Of a stretch of 64,000 nucleotides of DNA, positions 1 through 10,835 are shown in pieces; position 1 is the stretch's first letter, and each line of letters begins with the position of its first letter. A program made the position numbers and the translations under genes. Below the pieces are notes generated by a model that had not been told where the DNA came from, made no database searches, and saw only the letters and a program-made list of their open reading frames with translations. The DNA is taken from NCBI RefSeq assembly GCF_019279795.1, contig NC_056729.1, positions 1,863,477,415-1,863,541,414 on the forward strand. The letters run 5' to 3'. Source of the stretch: Protopterus annectens. Its lineage: Eukaryota > Chordata > Ceratodontiformes > Protopteridae.

Positions 1-163
1 CAATAGGACAGATAGGGGCTCAAACATGGAATGGTGGTTCTTTATTCACTAAAATCAATAGGACAGACAGGGGCTCAAACATGGAATGGTGGTTCTTTAT
101 TCACTAAAGTCAATAGAACAGATAGGGGGTCAAACATGGGATGGTGGTTCTTTACTCACCATC
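1..163 (-). repeat. 54-bp tandem repeat, three copies, near DIRS-B 3' end
   Basis: Three direct copies of a unit of about 54 bp (containing CCACCATTCCATGTTTGAGC on the minus strand) lie between the internal complementary region and the 3' terminus of DIRS-B. The plus-strand DIRS-B copies at 24078-24190 and 29397-29507 have about two units, so the number of units varies between copies. Confidence 0.85.
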
Positions 164-194
164 AGGTCACTCCCAGAGGTAAAGGGAAGGGGAA

Positions 195-310
195 GGAGAA
201 CAGGAAGTTGAGGAAGAATGAAAATAGGCAACACAGACGCATAGTTATGGTGGGCACATAACTTTTATATCTGATGGTGTCTGTTTTCATTTATTCCTCA
301 ACTGATGGGA
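195..310 (-). repeat. DIRS-B internal complementary region, copy 1
   Basis: One half (about 270-310) is complementary to the DIRS-B 5' terminal repeat and the other half (about 195-265) to the 3' terminal repeat, both of which can be seen in the copy at 16290-24430. A junction of this kind is characteristic of DIRS elements and is thought to template closure of the circular cDNA. Confidence 0.75.
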
Positions 311-344
311 CAGAGTCCCCAGCTACGTTAACCTTGGGCAGCCC

Positions 345-1445
345 TCATGGAAGGAGATTTGGAGTATCGCAGAACCAAAGGCAAGCAGCCTTATATTTGG
401 AGATCAAATCCAATTTGTAATGAGCAATAAAGGTATGAGCAGTGGACCAAGTGGCTGCAGCACAAATGTCATCAATGGAAGTTATCGACCATAAAGCAAA
501 AGTAGCCATGGATTTAGTGGAGTGAGCTTTAGGATGTCTGGGCAAAGAAAGGCCTTGCTGACTTTAAACAAATGAAGTGAAATGCAATGTTACCCACTTT
601 GCTACAGTAACTTTGGAAACTGTTTTTCTCAACCTGCTGGAGGCAAAGGAGACGAACAACTGATCTGTTTTTCTTTTTTTTTTCAAAACAGGTTTATTGT
701 TTTAACATATAAGAGAAATATCATAACAATTTTATACAAGTAATTAATAATAGGTATTATTATACTGATCTGTTTTTCTGAAGTATTTTGTTCTATGGAG
801 ATAAAAACAAAGCTATGTACAATCTCAGAGATGAAGCATGTATTCACATTTCTTAGAGAAGTTAGGGGAAAAAACAGGTAAACCAATGACATGACTGACT
901 CTGATCTCAGAGGTTACTTAGGGCAGAAAAAGTAATTAGTTCTTATCTTTATGGAAAACCAAATATGTGAATTTAAGTGTGTGCTCGGAGTTTAGACGCA
1001 CATTTTGCTGAGGTACTTACCACTAAAAAGAACATTTTCCAAGAAAGAAACTTGAGATCAAACTTGGCCAATGGCTCAAAAGGGGTCTAAGTTAAACCCT
1101 ACAGTAACAGTGTTTGACTCCTAGGTGGAGTGGGGTCTTTAACTAGAGGTCTAAGCAAAAAAGTGCCCTTAAGGAAAGTTTTGCATACTTTGGATGAAAC
1201 TAGAGAAGAAGCATTGTTTCCAGTATGATAATTCAAGATGGCTGCTAACTGAACTTTGACGGTGGAAATACTAGCTCCTTCTGAAAAAGTAGAGCTAGGA
1301 AATCCAGGACAGCAGGAATAGGTACAGGAAAAATATCCAGTTCACTTTGATGATCCCAACATGAAAATATTTTCCATTCATTCTTGTATAAAATTGTGGT
1401 GGCTTTCTGGGATAATAGCAAAATCTGGTGGACCAGGAAGGAAAT
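345..1445 (-). pseudogene. DIRS-B tyrosine recombinase, C-terminal part (fossil)
   Basis: Minus-strand translation of 345-545 gives the recombinase C-terminal signature with AHSTKSMATFALW and ICAAATWSTAHTFIAHYKLD, closely matching the equivalent part of DIRS-A at about 7830-7990. Upstream, 1090-1445 encodes the N-terminal helical part (FLALLFQKE, then ISTVKVQLAA in another frame). The gene is a fossil with several breaks, an inserted retrocopy (659-779) and the PLE-A insertion just upstream. The YR would integrate the circular cDNA of the element. Confidence 0.75.
659..779 (-). mobile_element. 89-bp poly(A) retrocopy with 16-bp target duplication
   Basis: Bases 675-763 are absent from the otherwise matching DIRS-B copies at about 23563-23580 and 28882-28899. 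They are bracketed by a perfect direct repeat, ACTGATCTGTTTTTCT, at 659-674 and 764-779. Read on the minus strand the insert ends in an A run preceded by an AATAAA signal about 10 bases upstream, as in a 5'-truncated mRNA-derived retrocopy made by LINE target-primed reverse transcription. The parent transcript is not recognised. Confidence 0.8.
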
Positions 1446-4143
1446 ATACAAACACTAAAATACGCTGAAACACATCCGTTTAATAGCAAAGCTTTCAGGT
1501 ACAAACCCTTTATCAATACTCATACAGGTTACAAATAAAATCAAACATTTAAATAGAAGCCAACAGAGCACATGACCAGCAGCCAAAGATCATGTGATGA
1601 AAAATTTGTTTTAAAAAAATATATACATAAGCTTTAAAATACAATTATGTCAGTATTGTATGTTGTAATTTCACTAATACAGGCTTTAATGTAACAGCAA
1701 CATTCAAACCAGGCATCTTATCAGCAGAGAGTCTTAAAATCCATTCAAACTCTTTTAGATCTAATAAGTTATTAAGGTCACCCCCCCCCTCATGGATACA
1801 CACACTCTATCAATAACACGAAATCTAAACTTGTGTTGATTACCACATAAGGATATGTGCCTGTATAAGGCATTCCTATCATTCCCTCTCCGTATCTCAG
1901 ATTTATGCTCAATGATACGGTCCTTTAGTCTTCTTGTAGTCTTACCTACATAGAAACAATGGCAAGACATGCATGTAGCCAAATACATCACATTAGTTGA
2001 AGTGCATGTTGCCATAAGATTAAACTTATATATGATCCCACGGATGCTTAAAGTCTAAGCTATTTTCTTTATCTATTATATCAGGGCAACAACTACAATT
2101 TAGACATTTTAAAGTTCCATATATATTAGTATTATTCAGTTCAATTAGATTTTTAAAATCCTTATACCCAAGTTTACATTTTAAATTTGCCATGTTTTTA
2201 TAAGAAAAAAGTGGTCTATCACCAATGATGGATTTCATTTCACTGGATGCCAATAAAACAACCCAATTTTTCTTTATAATATTTTTTACCAACCTAGTCA
2301 TACAACTAAAAGTTGTAACATATCTAAGGCTATCACCATTTCCATGTGCCACAACATTTTCATTCTGGTGTTCATCCATAAGAAATAAAGGTTTTAAACC
2401 TGAATGTCTATTATTTATAGTATCCATTTTAGCTATTTCTAATACGCTGTCTGGATAACCACTATTTCTGAACTCATTAATGGTTTCATCCAGCTGCAAC
2501 ATGAAGAGACTATCATTCGTGTTAAGTCTACATATTCTATTGAGTTGTGATTTAAGTATACCATTGAATACATGTGATGCATGCATACTGGTATAGTGAA
2601 CATACCTGCATGCATTTACCACTTTTTTATGTACTGTAGTATACATTACATTGTCCTGTATCCCTATTTTAAGATTTAAAAAATTAATAAACACATCAGA
2701 AAATTCAATTTTAAACTTTAAAAAAGTAGTAGATTCATTCAAAAGGTGTACAAACTGTAACAAATCATCCACATCACCTTTCCATATGAGAAAACAATCG
2801 TCCACAAAATGCTGATAAAATAATATATTATTAACATATGGACTTGTGTCATTTATGACAAACTTCTTTTCCCATGTAAAAAGTACCAAGTTTGCATACG
2901 TATTTGCTATGGGCGTACCCATAGCAACACCAGTATTTTGCATATAAAATTGATCATCAAATAAAAAGATATTATTGTTCAAAACCAGGCTTAATAGTAA
3001 ACATAATGTTTCAATATCCTTGTTACAAACGTAGAAGAATTATTTAAAACTCACGAATTGATTCTATCCCAAACTCATTAGGTATAACCGTAAACAAGGG
3101 CGTTATATCTAAAGTTACCAATAATATCCTGTTGTTCTGTATTACATCCTTGCCCATATTATTATACCATACTCTTAATTTTCTAATGAAATCTGGTGTA
3201 TCTTTCAGGATGGTATCACATCTCTCTAATAAAGGCTGCAACCTTCTATGCAGGTATACCGAAATGGGTTCAGTCAACCACCCCTTCCCAGAAACAATGG
3301 GTCTCATCGGTGGTTGAGATAGTGACTTGTGGATCTTAGGTAAACCATACAGTTGTGGGACAACTGGGCATGAAACAGTAAAAAAATGGAATAAGTCTAG
3401 TGTTATATCATTAGAAAGTTGTAAGTCATAAATTGTCATATTAACTATACTTAAACATTTTTTCACATCAGCGTGCATAATAGTCTTAAAAGCATCAGCA
3501 TCACCTAATAATTTCAAAACTGCATTCTGATAATCTGCCCTGTTCATAATTACGATAGCCCCTCCCTTGTCTGCTTGTTTAATCACAAAATCATTATTAC
3601 TTTGTAGGTTCATAAGGGCTATGTACTCCTCATAACTTAAGTTATAAGTTTTACTAACAGCATTATTTTTATTTTCATACAAGATCCGTAAGTCCCTCTC
3701 ACACAAATCATGAAAAGCAATTACTACTGGGGGATTCACAGGTACAAAAGTACTACGTCTTTTGCAGATATCAACATCATAGAAATCGTTATTAAACATT
3801 AGTTTTAAGCTTAAGTTCCTTACAAACTGTTTCAGCTCAATCAAAGCTCCCACAATGTTATCCTTTGAAGAAGGGATAAAGCTGAATCCTTTTTGTAACA
3901 GGGAATAATGCACTTTGTCCAAACACAGGTCAGTTAAATTTAAAGTACCTTGTCTAATTTCCGGTTGTTTCACAGTATAATTTTTGTCCAACAAGCTTGA
4001 AACACACGTCAACTTTGCCTCATTACTTGTAGTACGCACATATGCTGTATTAACACAATCCAAACAGTTAAATAAAGAAAAAACATGAGCATCAGTATGC
4101 TCTACTTGCGTGACATTTTTGCTCGTTTCTGTGGTGATGGCTG
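1446..4143 (-). mobile_element. Penelope-like element PLE-A, copy 1
   Basis: Minus-strand PLE nearly identical to the copy at 20220-22918. The pieces are an RT N-terminal part (3044-4143), an RT core and C-terminal part (2026-2982, with GVAMGTPIANTYANL and FVDDCFLIW) and a GIY-YIG endonuclease (1761-2015, with CHCFYVGKTTRRLKDRIIEH). PLE proteins copy their RNA at nicked chromosomal sites and carry GIY-YIG rather than an APE or restriction-like endonuclease. The 5' end lacks the N-terminal region seen in PLE-B. The reading frame has a few breaks, so this copy is inactive. Flanking DIRS-B YR sequence appears on both sides (1245-1445 and 4144-4350). Confidence 0.9.
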
Positions 4144-4379
4144 CTAACTGAACTTTGACGGTGGAAATACTAGCTCTTTCTGAAAAATTAGAGCTAGGAA
4201 ATCCAGGACAGCAGGAATGGGTGCAGTAAAAGGATCCAGTTCTCTTTGATGGTCCCAGCATGAAAATCTTTTCCACTCATTCTTGTATAAAATTGTGGTG
4301 GCTTTCTGTGATAGCAAAATCTGGTGGACCAGGAAGGAAAGCCTGGGCTGTCTAACCACTAGTGAAATTGTAGAAACTA

Positions 4380-7270
4380 TGTGGTTAGTTTGAAGAGTGC
4401 AATGTCTAGGTGTGCCATTGCTAAGGGATAAGAGATTAGATCTGGACTAGGGTCCAGTACCCAAAGTGGACACAGCCGATGAGAACAAAGAAAGGGAAAC
4501 TACACCTGACAAGGCTGAAAGGGGATAGTGATGATAACTTTGCACTTCAACTGAAGTGTTTTCTGTAGAAATCAGGGGATTAGAGGAATGGGAAATAGGT
4601 TTAAAGGAGACCAGAGGGTCAAACATGGACTAGAGCATCCATTGGTGACTCCCCAGAGGGTGCTCAGGGCAAAGAACCTGCTGCATTTATTGTTGTCAGG
4701 AGAGGCAAACAGAATGCAGCAAGGTTGATCTCATCAATGGAAAATCCTCTCCACCACTAACTGATTGAGAGACCACTCATGAGGCATCAAAATGGGCCTG
4801 CTGAGATTGTCTACAAGCACACTGGACTTCCCCAGAATGTGCATTGCCAAAAGAAAGCAGACAGAAGAGATCATCCAATGCCACACTCTCACTGCTTCTC
4901 AACAAAAGGGGAAAGGATTGGGTTTGCTGATGTACCAAACCACAGACATGTCTGTTTGGATCACAATCATCCCAGGAGGAAGGGGAATCCTGACAGGCCA
5001 AATCTCCAGAACATTAATATGCAAACTGATCTCTTCTGGAGACCACATGCCTTGGACTGTCTGTCCCAACAAAACCCCATCCCACCCCAAACTGGGAGGC
5101 ATCCATGTTCACTGTGGCCACCAGGGTGGAAATAAAGGGGTATCCCTAACAAACTTCACTGGACTGTACCCACCAAAACAGGTAACTTCTGAAAACCTGA
5201 GTGAGTTTTTCTGGTGGGGAAAGAGGATGTTGAAGAACCTACCACTGAAAAGCTAGATTCCACTGAAGAACACACATCTAGAACTGAGCCATCAGAACCA
5301 ACAGTTATAGCACCTGTCACTGACCCCAAAGCCTGGAGGATCAGTTTACTGTGGATCAGGGATGTGAAAAAAATCTGTCTCACTTGCAGTCTTATAGACT
5401 GTACTCTGCTTGACCGAAAACAAGTTAGATGCCTGGTGGTATCCAGGTCAGCACTTATAAATTCCAAGACTTGGACTGGTTGTAGAGAAGATTTGGGATA
5501 ACTGATTGTGATGCTTAAAGACTGACATAGTTTGTGCAAGTAGTTCCTGACTTTTTCAAGGAGATGCCTGGTTGGTGAGACAAGAAGACAGCGATCTGAA
5601 TGAGTAATGACTGACTCCAATTGTCCCTTCATAGAAATGGTAGAATGGACTGAACCATGACCACCCAGAACTTGGAGTTTTTACAAACTGAGATTTGTGA
5701 GGCCTAGAATGGGGCACAGGTTCCCTGTCTCCTCTGGCACTAAAAAGAACCTCAAGTAAGTTTTGAATCCTCTCTGGTCTGGTGGAACCACTTGGATGAC
5801 TCTCGTCTAGCAGCTTTTGAATTTCTAAGACTGCTAACTCCAACTGACTGGGTGGAATGTTGGGAAGCCTTTTTTGTTTGGTTGGTGAGATTTGCAAAAC
5901 AACAAACAAAACGAATAAAATAGCCTCTAGATATATGAACCTAAGTGCCTTTTATGACTGATGCCCAGGTTTCCTGGTGCAAAGACAAGTGCCCCCGACT
6001 GCCTCCAGAGAAGAGGAGTCAGAAACCCTTCAGTAGCATTGGAAAGGTTTATCTGAGAAGGTATCTCAAAACTCTTAATTATGCGGGCCTCCTCTGCTGA
6101 AAGGGTGGTATCATCCACCCTGTCTTTGGGAGAAGTTTTTGGAACCACATCTTTTTACATCCAAGCTGATTCCTGGAAAAGGGCCTCTGTGGGGCAGAAA
6201 AACATACTCCCACATTCTTCCCATCTTGATCACTGTTGGAGAGCATTTCTTTCACTGATGAGCCAAACAAAGAAGACTCAACAAAGGAAGCACTGATAAA
6301 GGAGGACTTGAAGGGCTCCACAAAATCATATAAGTGCATCCAGGCATATCTCCTTATGGTTATGCCTGAACCCGCCACCCATGAGGTACCTTTGGCTGTG
6401 TGAGAGCTTAACCTCCTGGAAGCATTAATGATAGACTGAAGGGTGACCAGTTGTGAAAAATAACTCCTTGTGCTCCTCCACAGACATGGACCCTGGATGA
6501 GATCTGCATATTTCTTTAATCAAATCTCTCTGCAATGTAGTGAAGCATGCCAAATAATTCAGTGACTGATGACCATAATTTGCTGAGAAGTAAACACACT
6601 TTCTAAATCTGTCTAATACCCTGGACTACCTGTTAGCGGGAATGGACAGAAGAGCTCTGTTCTGCCAGTTCTGTTTTAGTGGCCATCACCACAACCATTG
6701 CATCAACAAAAACTCCCTTACTCCAGTGAGGCTCATCCTTAGGAGGGGCAAATAATTTGTTGGGGTGACAAGGAATGGGCTCTACAGTATCTGGTTCCAG
6801 TGAGATGCCAGATCTATAAGGTTATCAGCTGGTGGGGTAACCCAAAACATAGACAGGCTGGACCTGAAAGTTTCTAGGAACACTGACGACTGCTGGGAAG
6901 GGGATCGGAAGACCATCCACCTTTCTGAATAAAGGATGTCTAGAATATCTCCAAAGAAGATGTCTTCTGCCGGAGACCTTTGGGACCCCTCACCTTTATC
7001 AAAGTCAGTGTCTTTGGTTAAATATTCCTTAAGAGAATCTACGTGCCTCCTTTTGCACGACCTCTTCTGGGTGACCTTGACAGTAGAATGATATGGAGAG
7101 GTATCTTAGATAGGGGAAGTTCCTGCAAAGGAACTGCATGGAAGCTAAAACAGGCTGATTGTCCATGTGGGATAGGCTGATGAGGCTCAGAACTAAGAAC
7201 CGATGGAGGTTGAGGAGTTAATCTGAAGAAATAAGACTACACTGTATTCTTGGAAGACAGAAAATAGAAG
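4380..7270 (-). pseudogene. DIRS-B gag/RT/RNase H region (fossil)
   Basis: On the minus strand 5156-5632 and 5556-5909 match DIRS reverse transcriptase (for example LPNIPPSQLELAVLEIQKLL, then HSDRCLLVSPTRHLLEKV), and 4899-5102 matches RNase H (LHINVLEI and IQTDMSVVWYI). Upstream sequence to 7270 corresponds to the gag part, with weak similarity to DIRS-A gag (6079-6378 resembles 10836-11135). It is broken in many places, more than DIRS-A, which suggests it is the older insertion; DIRS-A inserted into it at 7270. Confidence 0.75.
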
Positions 7271-7460
7271 TTATGTTCTTACCATAACGTTCCATGTTAG
7301 TTGTCTTCTTCTCGCCTTCTTCTTGCTGGATGGGTTCGGAGCCGACCTCGGCTCCGACTCGGCCACTCTAAAAGCTCGAGAGTTGGTTCCACCGGCTTGA
7401 GGCTCCCCTTATATCCCACAATGCTAGGCGAGAGTTACCTCAGATCTCGTTTGTAAGCTA
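7271..7460. repeat. DIRS-A terminal inverted repeat, 3' end
   Basis: Reading inward from 7271, this matches the reverse complement of 13395 down to about 13240 for about 150 bp (GCTGGATGGGTTCGGAGCC, then CTCGAGAGTTGG, then GCTAGGCGAGAGTTACCTC). The outermost 30-60 bases of the two ends differ, as is usual in DIRS, and both versions are represented in the internal complementary region. Confidence 0.88.
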
Positions 7461-7657
7461 ACCCCAGCTTATAATAGTAACAGAATAACTCTAAACAGAG
7501 TCCACCTCTAACAACAGGAAGAAAGAAGGGTGACCTACATCCTGATCCAGGAAATATGCACAACAGCATATGTCTAAGAAAGAGGTGGTAGAAAGAGAGG
7601 TCACAATCACAACTCCTCTAGGTCTGTCCAGGCCAGGGGGAAGGAGGGTGGGACGCA

Positions 7658-7757
7658 AGAAGAAGGCGAGAAGAAGACAACTAACATGGAACGTTATGGT
7701 AAGAACATAACTTCTATATGTTAAGTTGTCTATCTCGCCTTCATTCTGCTGGATGGG
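7658..7757. repeat. DIRS-A internal complementary region
   Basis: Bases 7658-7719 are a perfect inverted match of about 62 bp to the 3' tip (7271-7331), and 7718-7757 match the inverted 5' tip (about 13357-13395). The two tips are therefore joined here in complement, the diagnostic DIRS internal complementary region. Confidence 0.9.
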
Positions 7758-7829
7758 ACCGCCCCTAGCACCTTGTCCCGGGTGGCCTAACGGAACAGAC
7801 TCCTGAGAACAGTGGAACCAAAGTTAGCT

Positions 7830-9345
7830 CTATGCCTAGAAGCTAAATCCAACTTATAATGAGAAATGAAAGTGTGAGGAGTAGCCCAAGTAGCAGCTGC
7901 ACAAATGGTGTCAATAGGCAGTCTGTCTTGGAAGGCTAAAGAAGTAGCCAAAGCTCTGGTGGAATGGGCCTTAGGTTTATTAGGCAGTTTTGGTGGCTAA
8001 TTTCATATACAAGGGAAATCAAAGATGTTAGCCATCTGGATAATGATACCTTTGAAACTGAAAGTCCCTTTCTGCTTTCCGCATAGGAGACAAATAGCTG
8101 ATCAGATTTTCTGAATTGTTTTGTTCTATCCAAGTAGTACCTCAATTGACGATGAACATCCAGGCAGTGTAATTTTTGTTCAGACCTATTGGAATATTCT
8201 GGAAAAAAGACAGGGAGGTCAATGCTTTGATTTAGATTTGACGTCGAGACCACCTTAGGCAAAAAGGACGGGTTAGTTCGTAAGGATACTCTGGCCTTAT
8301 GAAAAAATAGATAAGGAGGTCGACAGCTGAGTGCTTGAAGCTCTGAAACTCTCCTAGCTGAAGTAATAGCTACCAGAAAAAGAGTCTTCCATGATAGCAA
8401 TTTTAAAGAACAGGAGACTGCAGGTTCGAAAGGGGGAAGAATCAAAGAAGCAAGAACTAAATTTAGGTCCCAAGGAGAAGGAGGATTTCTTATAGGAGGT
8501 CTGAGAAGAAAAACTCCTTTCAAAAAGGCTTTGCAAAGCTTGTGGGACATTAAGGCAGATTCAGAAATACCCACGTGAAAGTTAGAAATAGCTGCCAATT
8601 GAACTTTAAGAGTAGAGGGAGATGAACCTGCATGGAAGAGTTCAGCTAGAAATTCAAGGATTAATTGGATGGAAGCAGTGAAAGGATCTATGTCCCATCC
8701 TTGAGCCCAATATGTGAAGCGTTTCCACTTACTCAAATAAATCTTCCGAGTGGAAGATTTATGGGAAGCTATCAAAATATCTCGAACGGAGTGAGATAAT
8801 TGAGGAAGCCTGGCTAAGGTTGGAACTGGAGGAACCAAGCAGTGAGGTTCAGAGAGGGGAGGGAGCGATGAAACTGACCCGACTGATGGATCAAAAGATC
8901 TGGAATTAGGTCCAGATTCCACGGTCGCTCCAATAGAAATTGATGTAGAAAGGGGAACCACACCTGTCGAGGCCAGTAAGGAGCAATGAGGATCAAAGAG
9001 GCCTTCTGAGCGATAGCTTTCTGTATCACTTGAGAGATTAGTGGGAAGGGAGGAAATGCATACAGAAGTCCCCGGGGCCAAACTTGGACTAGAGCCGCCT
9101 CTGCTGGGTTGGCCTGGTAAAGGGAATAGAGTGAAATATTCTCTGCACTTGCTGTTTTGGGGAGTAGCAAAAGATCGCAGCAAGGCTGACCCCACTTGAG
9201 AAAAATTTCTCTCACAACAGAGTCTTTCAGAGACCACTCGTGAGGCATGAGGATAGCTCTGCTCAACTTGTCCGCAATTTGACTGGACTTCCCGGGATGT
9301 CGTTGCTATCAGAAACCGCTGAGAAGAAATCGCCCATTGCCACAA
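7830..9345 (-). pseudogene. DIRS-A tyrosine recombinase (fossil)
   Basis: The longest open stretch (7936-9345) overlaps the end of RNase H and contains the YR N-terminal helical domain (STRKIYLSKWKRFTYW and PSTLKVQLAAISNFH) and the box I catalytic arginine region (TSARRVSELQAL). The C-terminal signature resembling ATWxxxHTFxxHYKLDL continues to about 7830 in a different frame. In the family this enzyme integrates circular double-stranded cDNA by site-specific-type recombination. It is a broken fossil. Confidence 0.85.
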
Positions 9346-9815
9346 TCTGAGTGCTTCTCACACAGGGGTATGACCTGGTTCCGCCTTGTTTGTTGATGTA
9401 CCACACTACAGACATATTGTCTGTCTGGATTGCAATCGTTCCCAAGGGAAGAGAGTCTTGAAGGGCTTGCAACGCTAAAAGCACTGCTCTCATCTCCAGA
9501 ACATTTATGTGCAAGTGGCATTCATTTGGTTGCCATGTGCCCTGGACCGTCCTGCCCTGATAATGCCCCCCACCCGATCAGGGAGGCATCCGCTGTCGAG
9601 TAGCAACCGGAGGGGGTGGAACAAAGGGTCTTCCCAACAAGAGTTGAGGGAAGACATCCACCACATGAGATGATTTTTGCGCCTGTGTGATCATAATGGT
9701 GTGAGACATTGGAAGTTGCTGGTATGACCATTGAGTAAAGAGCATCCATTGAAGGATCCGCATGTGGAATCTGGCTAATGGAAGCAGAGGTATGGCGCGC
9801 CATAATTCCCAACAC
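9263..9815 (-). pseudogene. DIRS-A RNase H domain (fossil)
   Basis: Minus-strand sequence contains TDASLIGWGA (first catalytic Asp region), HINVLEMRAVLLAL and IQTDNMSVVWYINKQGG, the standard RNase H motif order for DIRS and Gypsy-type elements. It sits between RT and YR. RNase H degrades the RNA strand during cDNA synthesis. Broken fossil. Confidence 0.85.
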
Positions 9816-10703
9816 TTTCAGAACTAACCTGGCTTTGATTCTGTTGTTGTTGAAAAGGAGTGACCAGTTTGTGAATGTCTGTTATTCTCTGATGTGTTAG
9901 TCTCGCAGACATGTCTACTGTGTCTAGATTTGCGCCTATGAAAGTAATAGCACGACAAGGCGACAAAACAGACTTTTCGCAATTTATTGAAATGCCTAAC
10001 TTTTGACAAATGCGAAAAGTGTAATCCCTGGCCATCAGAAGGAGATGCTTGGTGGGAGCTGTGAGGAGCCAGTCGTCCAAATATGGAAACACCTGGAATC
10101 CTTGTCGTCTCAGGTGAGAAGCTACCACTGCCATGCATTTGGTAAACACCCGGGGGGCAGTGATGAGACCAAAGGGCAGGGCCCTGAACTGAAAATGACT
10201 GGTTCTCAGCCTGAAGCGGAGGAATCTTCTGGAGCGTCTGTTCATTTTTGTGATAGTACGCATCCTGAAGGTCTATAGAGCACATCCAGTTTCCTTTGCC
10301 CAAAAGGGGAAGGATGGATTGCAGCGTGACCATCCGAAATCTTGTTTTTTTTGACTGATCTGTTCAAGATACTGAGATCCAAAATTGGTCTCCAGTCCCC
10401 TGTTTTCTTTGGAACCAAAAAGAACCTTGAGTAGATTCCGGATCCTTGCTGGTCTGCTGGAACTGGCTGAATTGCTCTTTTTGCAAGCAGTTTTGAAATT
10501 TCCAAAACCGCTAGATCCCTTTGAGCGGGTGGAACATCTGGAAGGGATTTTTTTGATTGGTTTGGAATGCGAAGAAAGGGGATAGAATAGCCTTCAGAAA
10601 TGATGGACTGTACCCATTTGTCTTGAGTCAGGGATAGCCAGGCTTCTGGGTACAGTGACAATCTTCCCCCGACTGCCTCAGAAGGTGGGCAGTCGGGCAA
10701 CAC
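9775..10703 (-). pseudogene. DIRS-A reverse transcriptase (fossil)
   Basis: Motifs visible in order on the minus strand are ISEGYSIPF and LPDVPPAQRDLAVLEISKLL at the N-terminus, a fingers segment with FFLVPKKTGDWRPILDLS, MCSIDLQDAYYH (motif A), LPFGLITAPRVFTK (motif B) and VFPYLDDWLL (motif C, LDD). These are typical of the DIRS/Gypsy RT group. They occur in more than one frame, so the gene is a broken fossil. Confidence 0.9.
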
Positions 10704-10835
10704 CTCAGGGATGCTGAAAGGGCTTGTCAGAGAAGGCTTACCGATCGCCCTGGTTCTGTGGACCCCCTGCCCCTAGGGGCGTCTACCATTGTTATTCCCG
10801 CCTCTGCCTCTGGGGGAAACGACTCTGTGTCAGGC

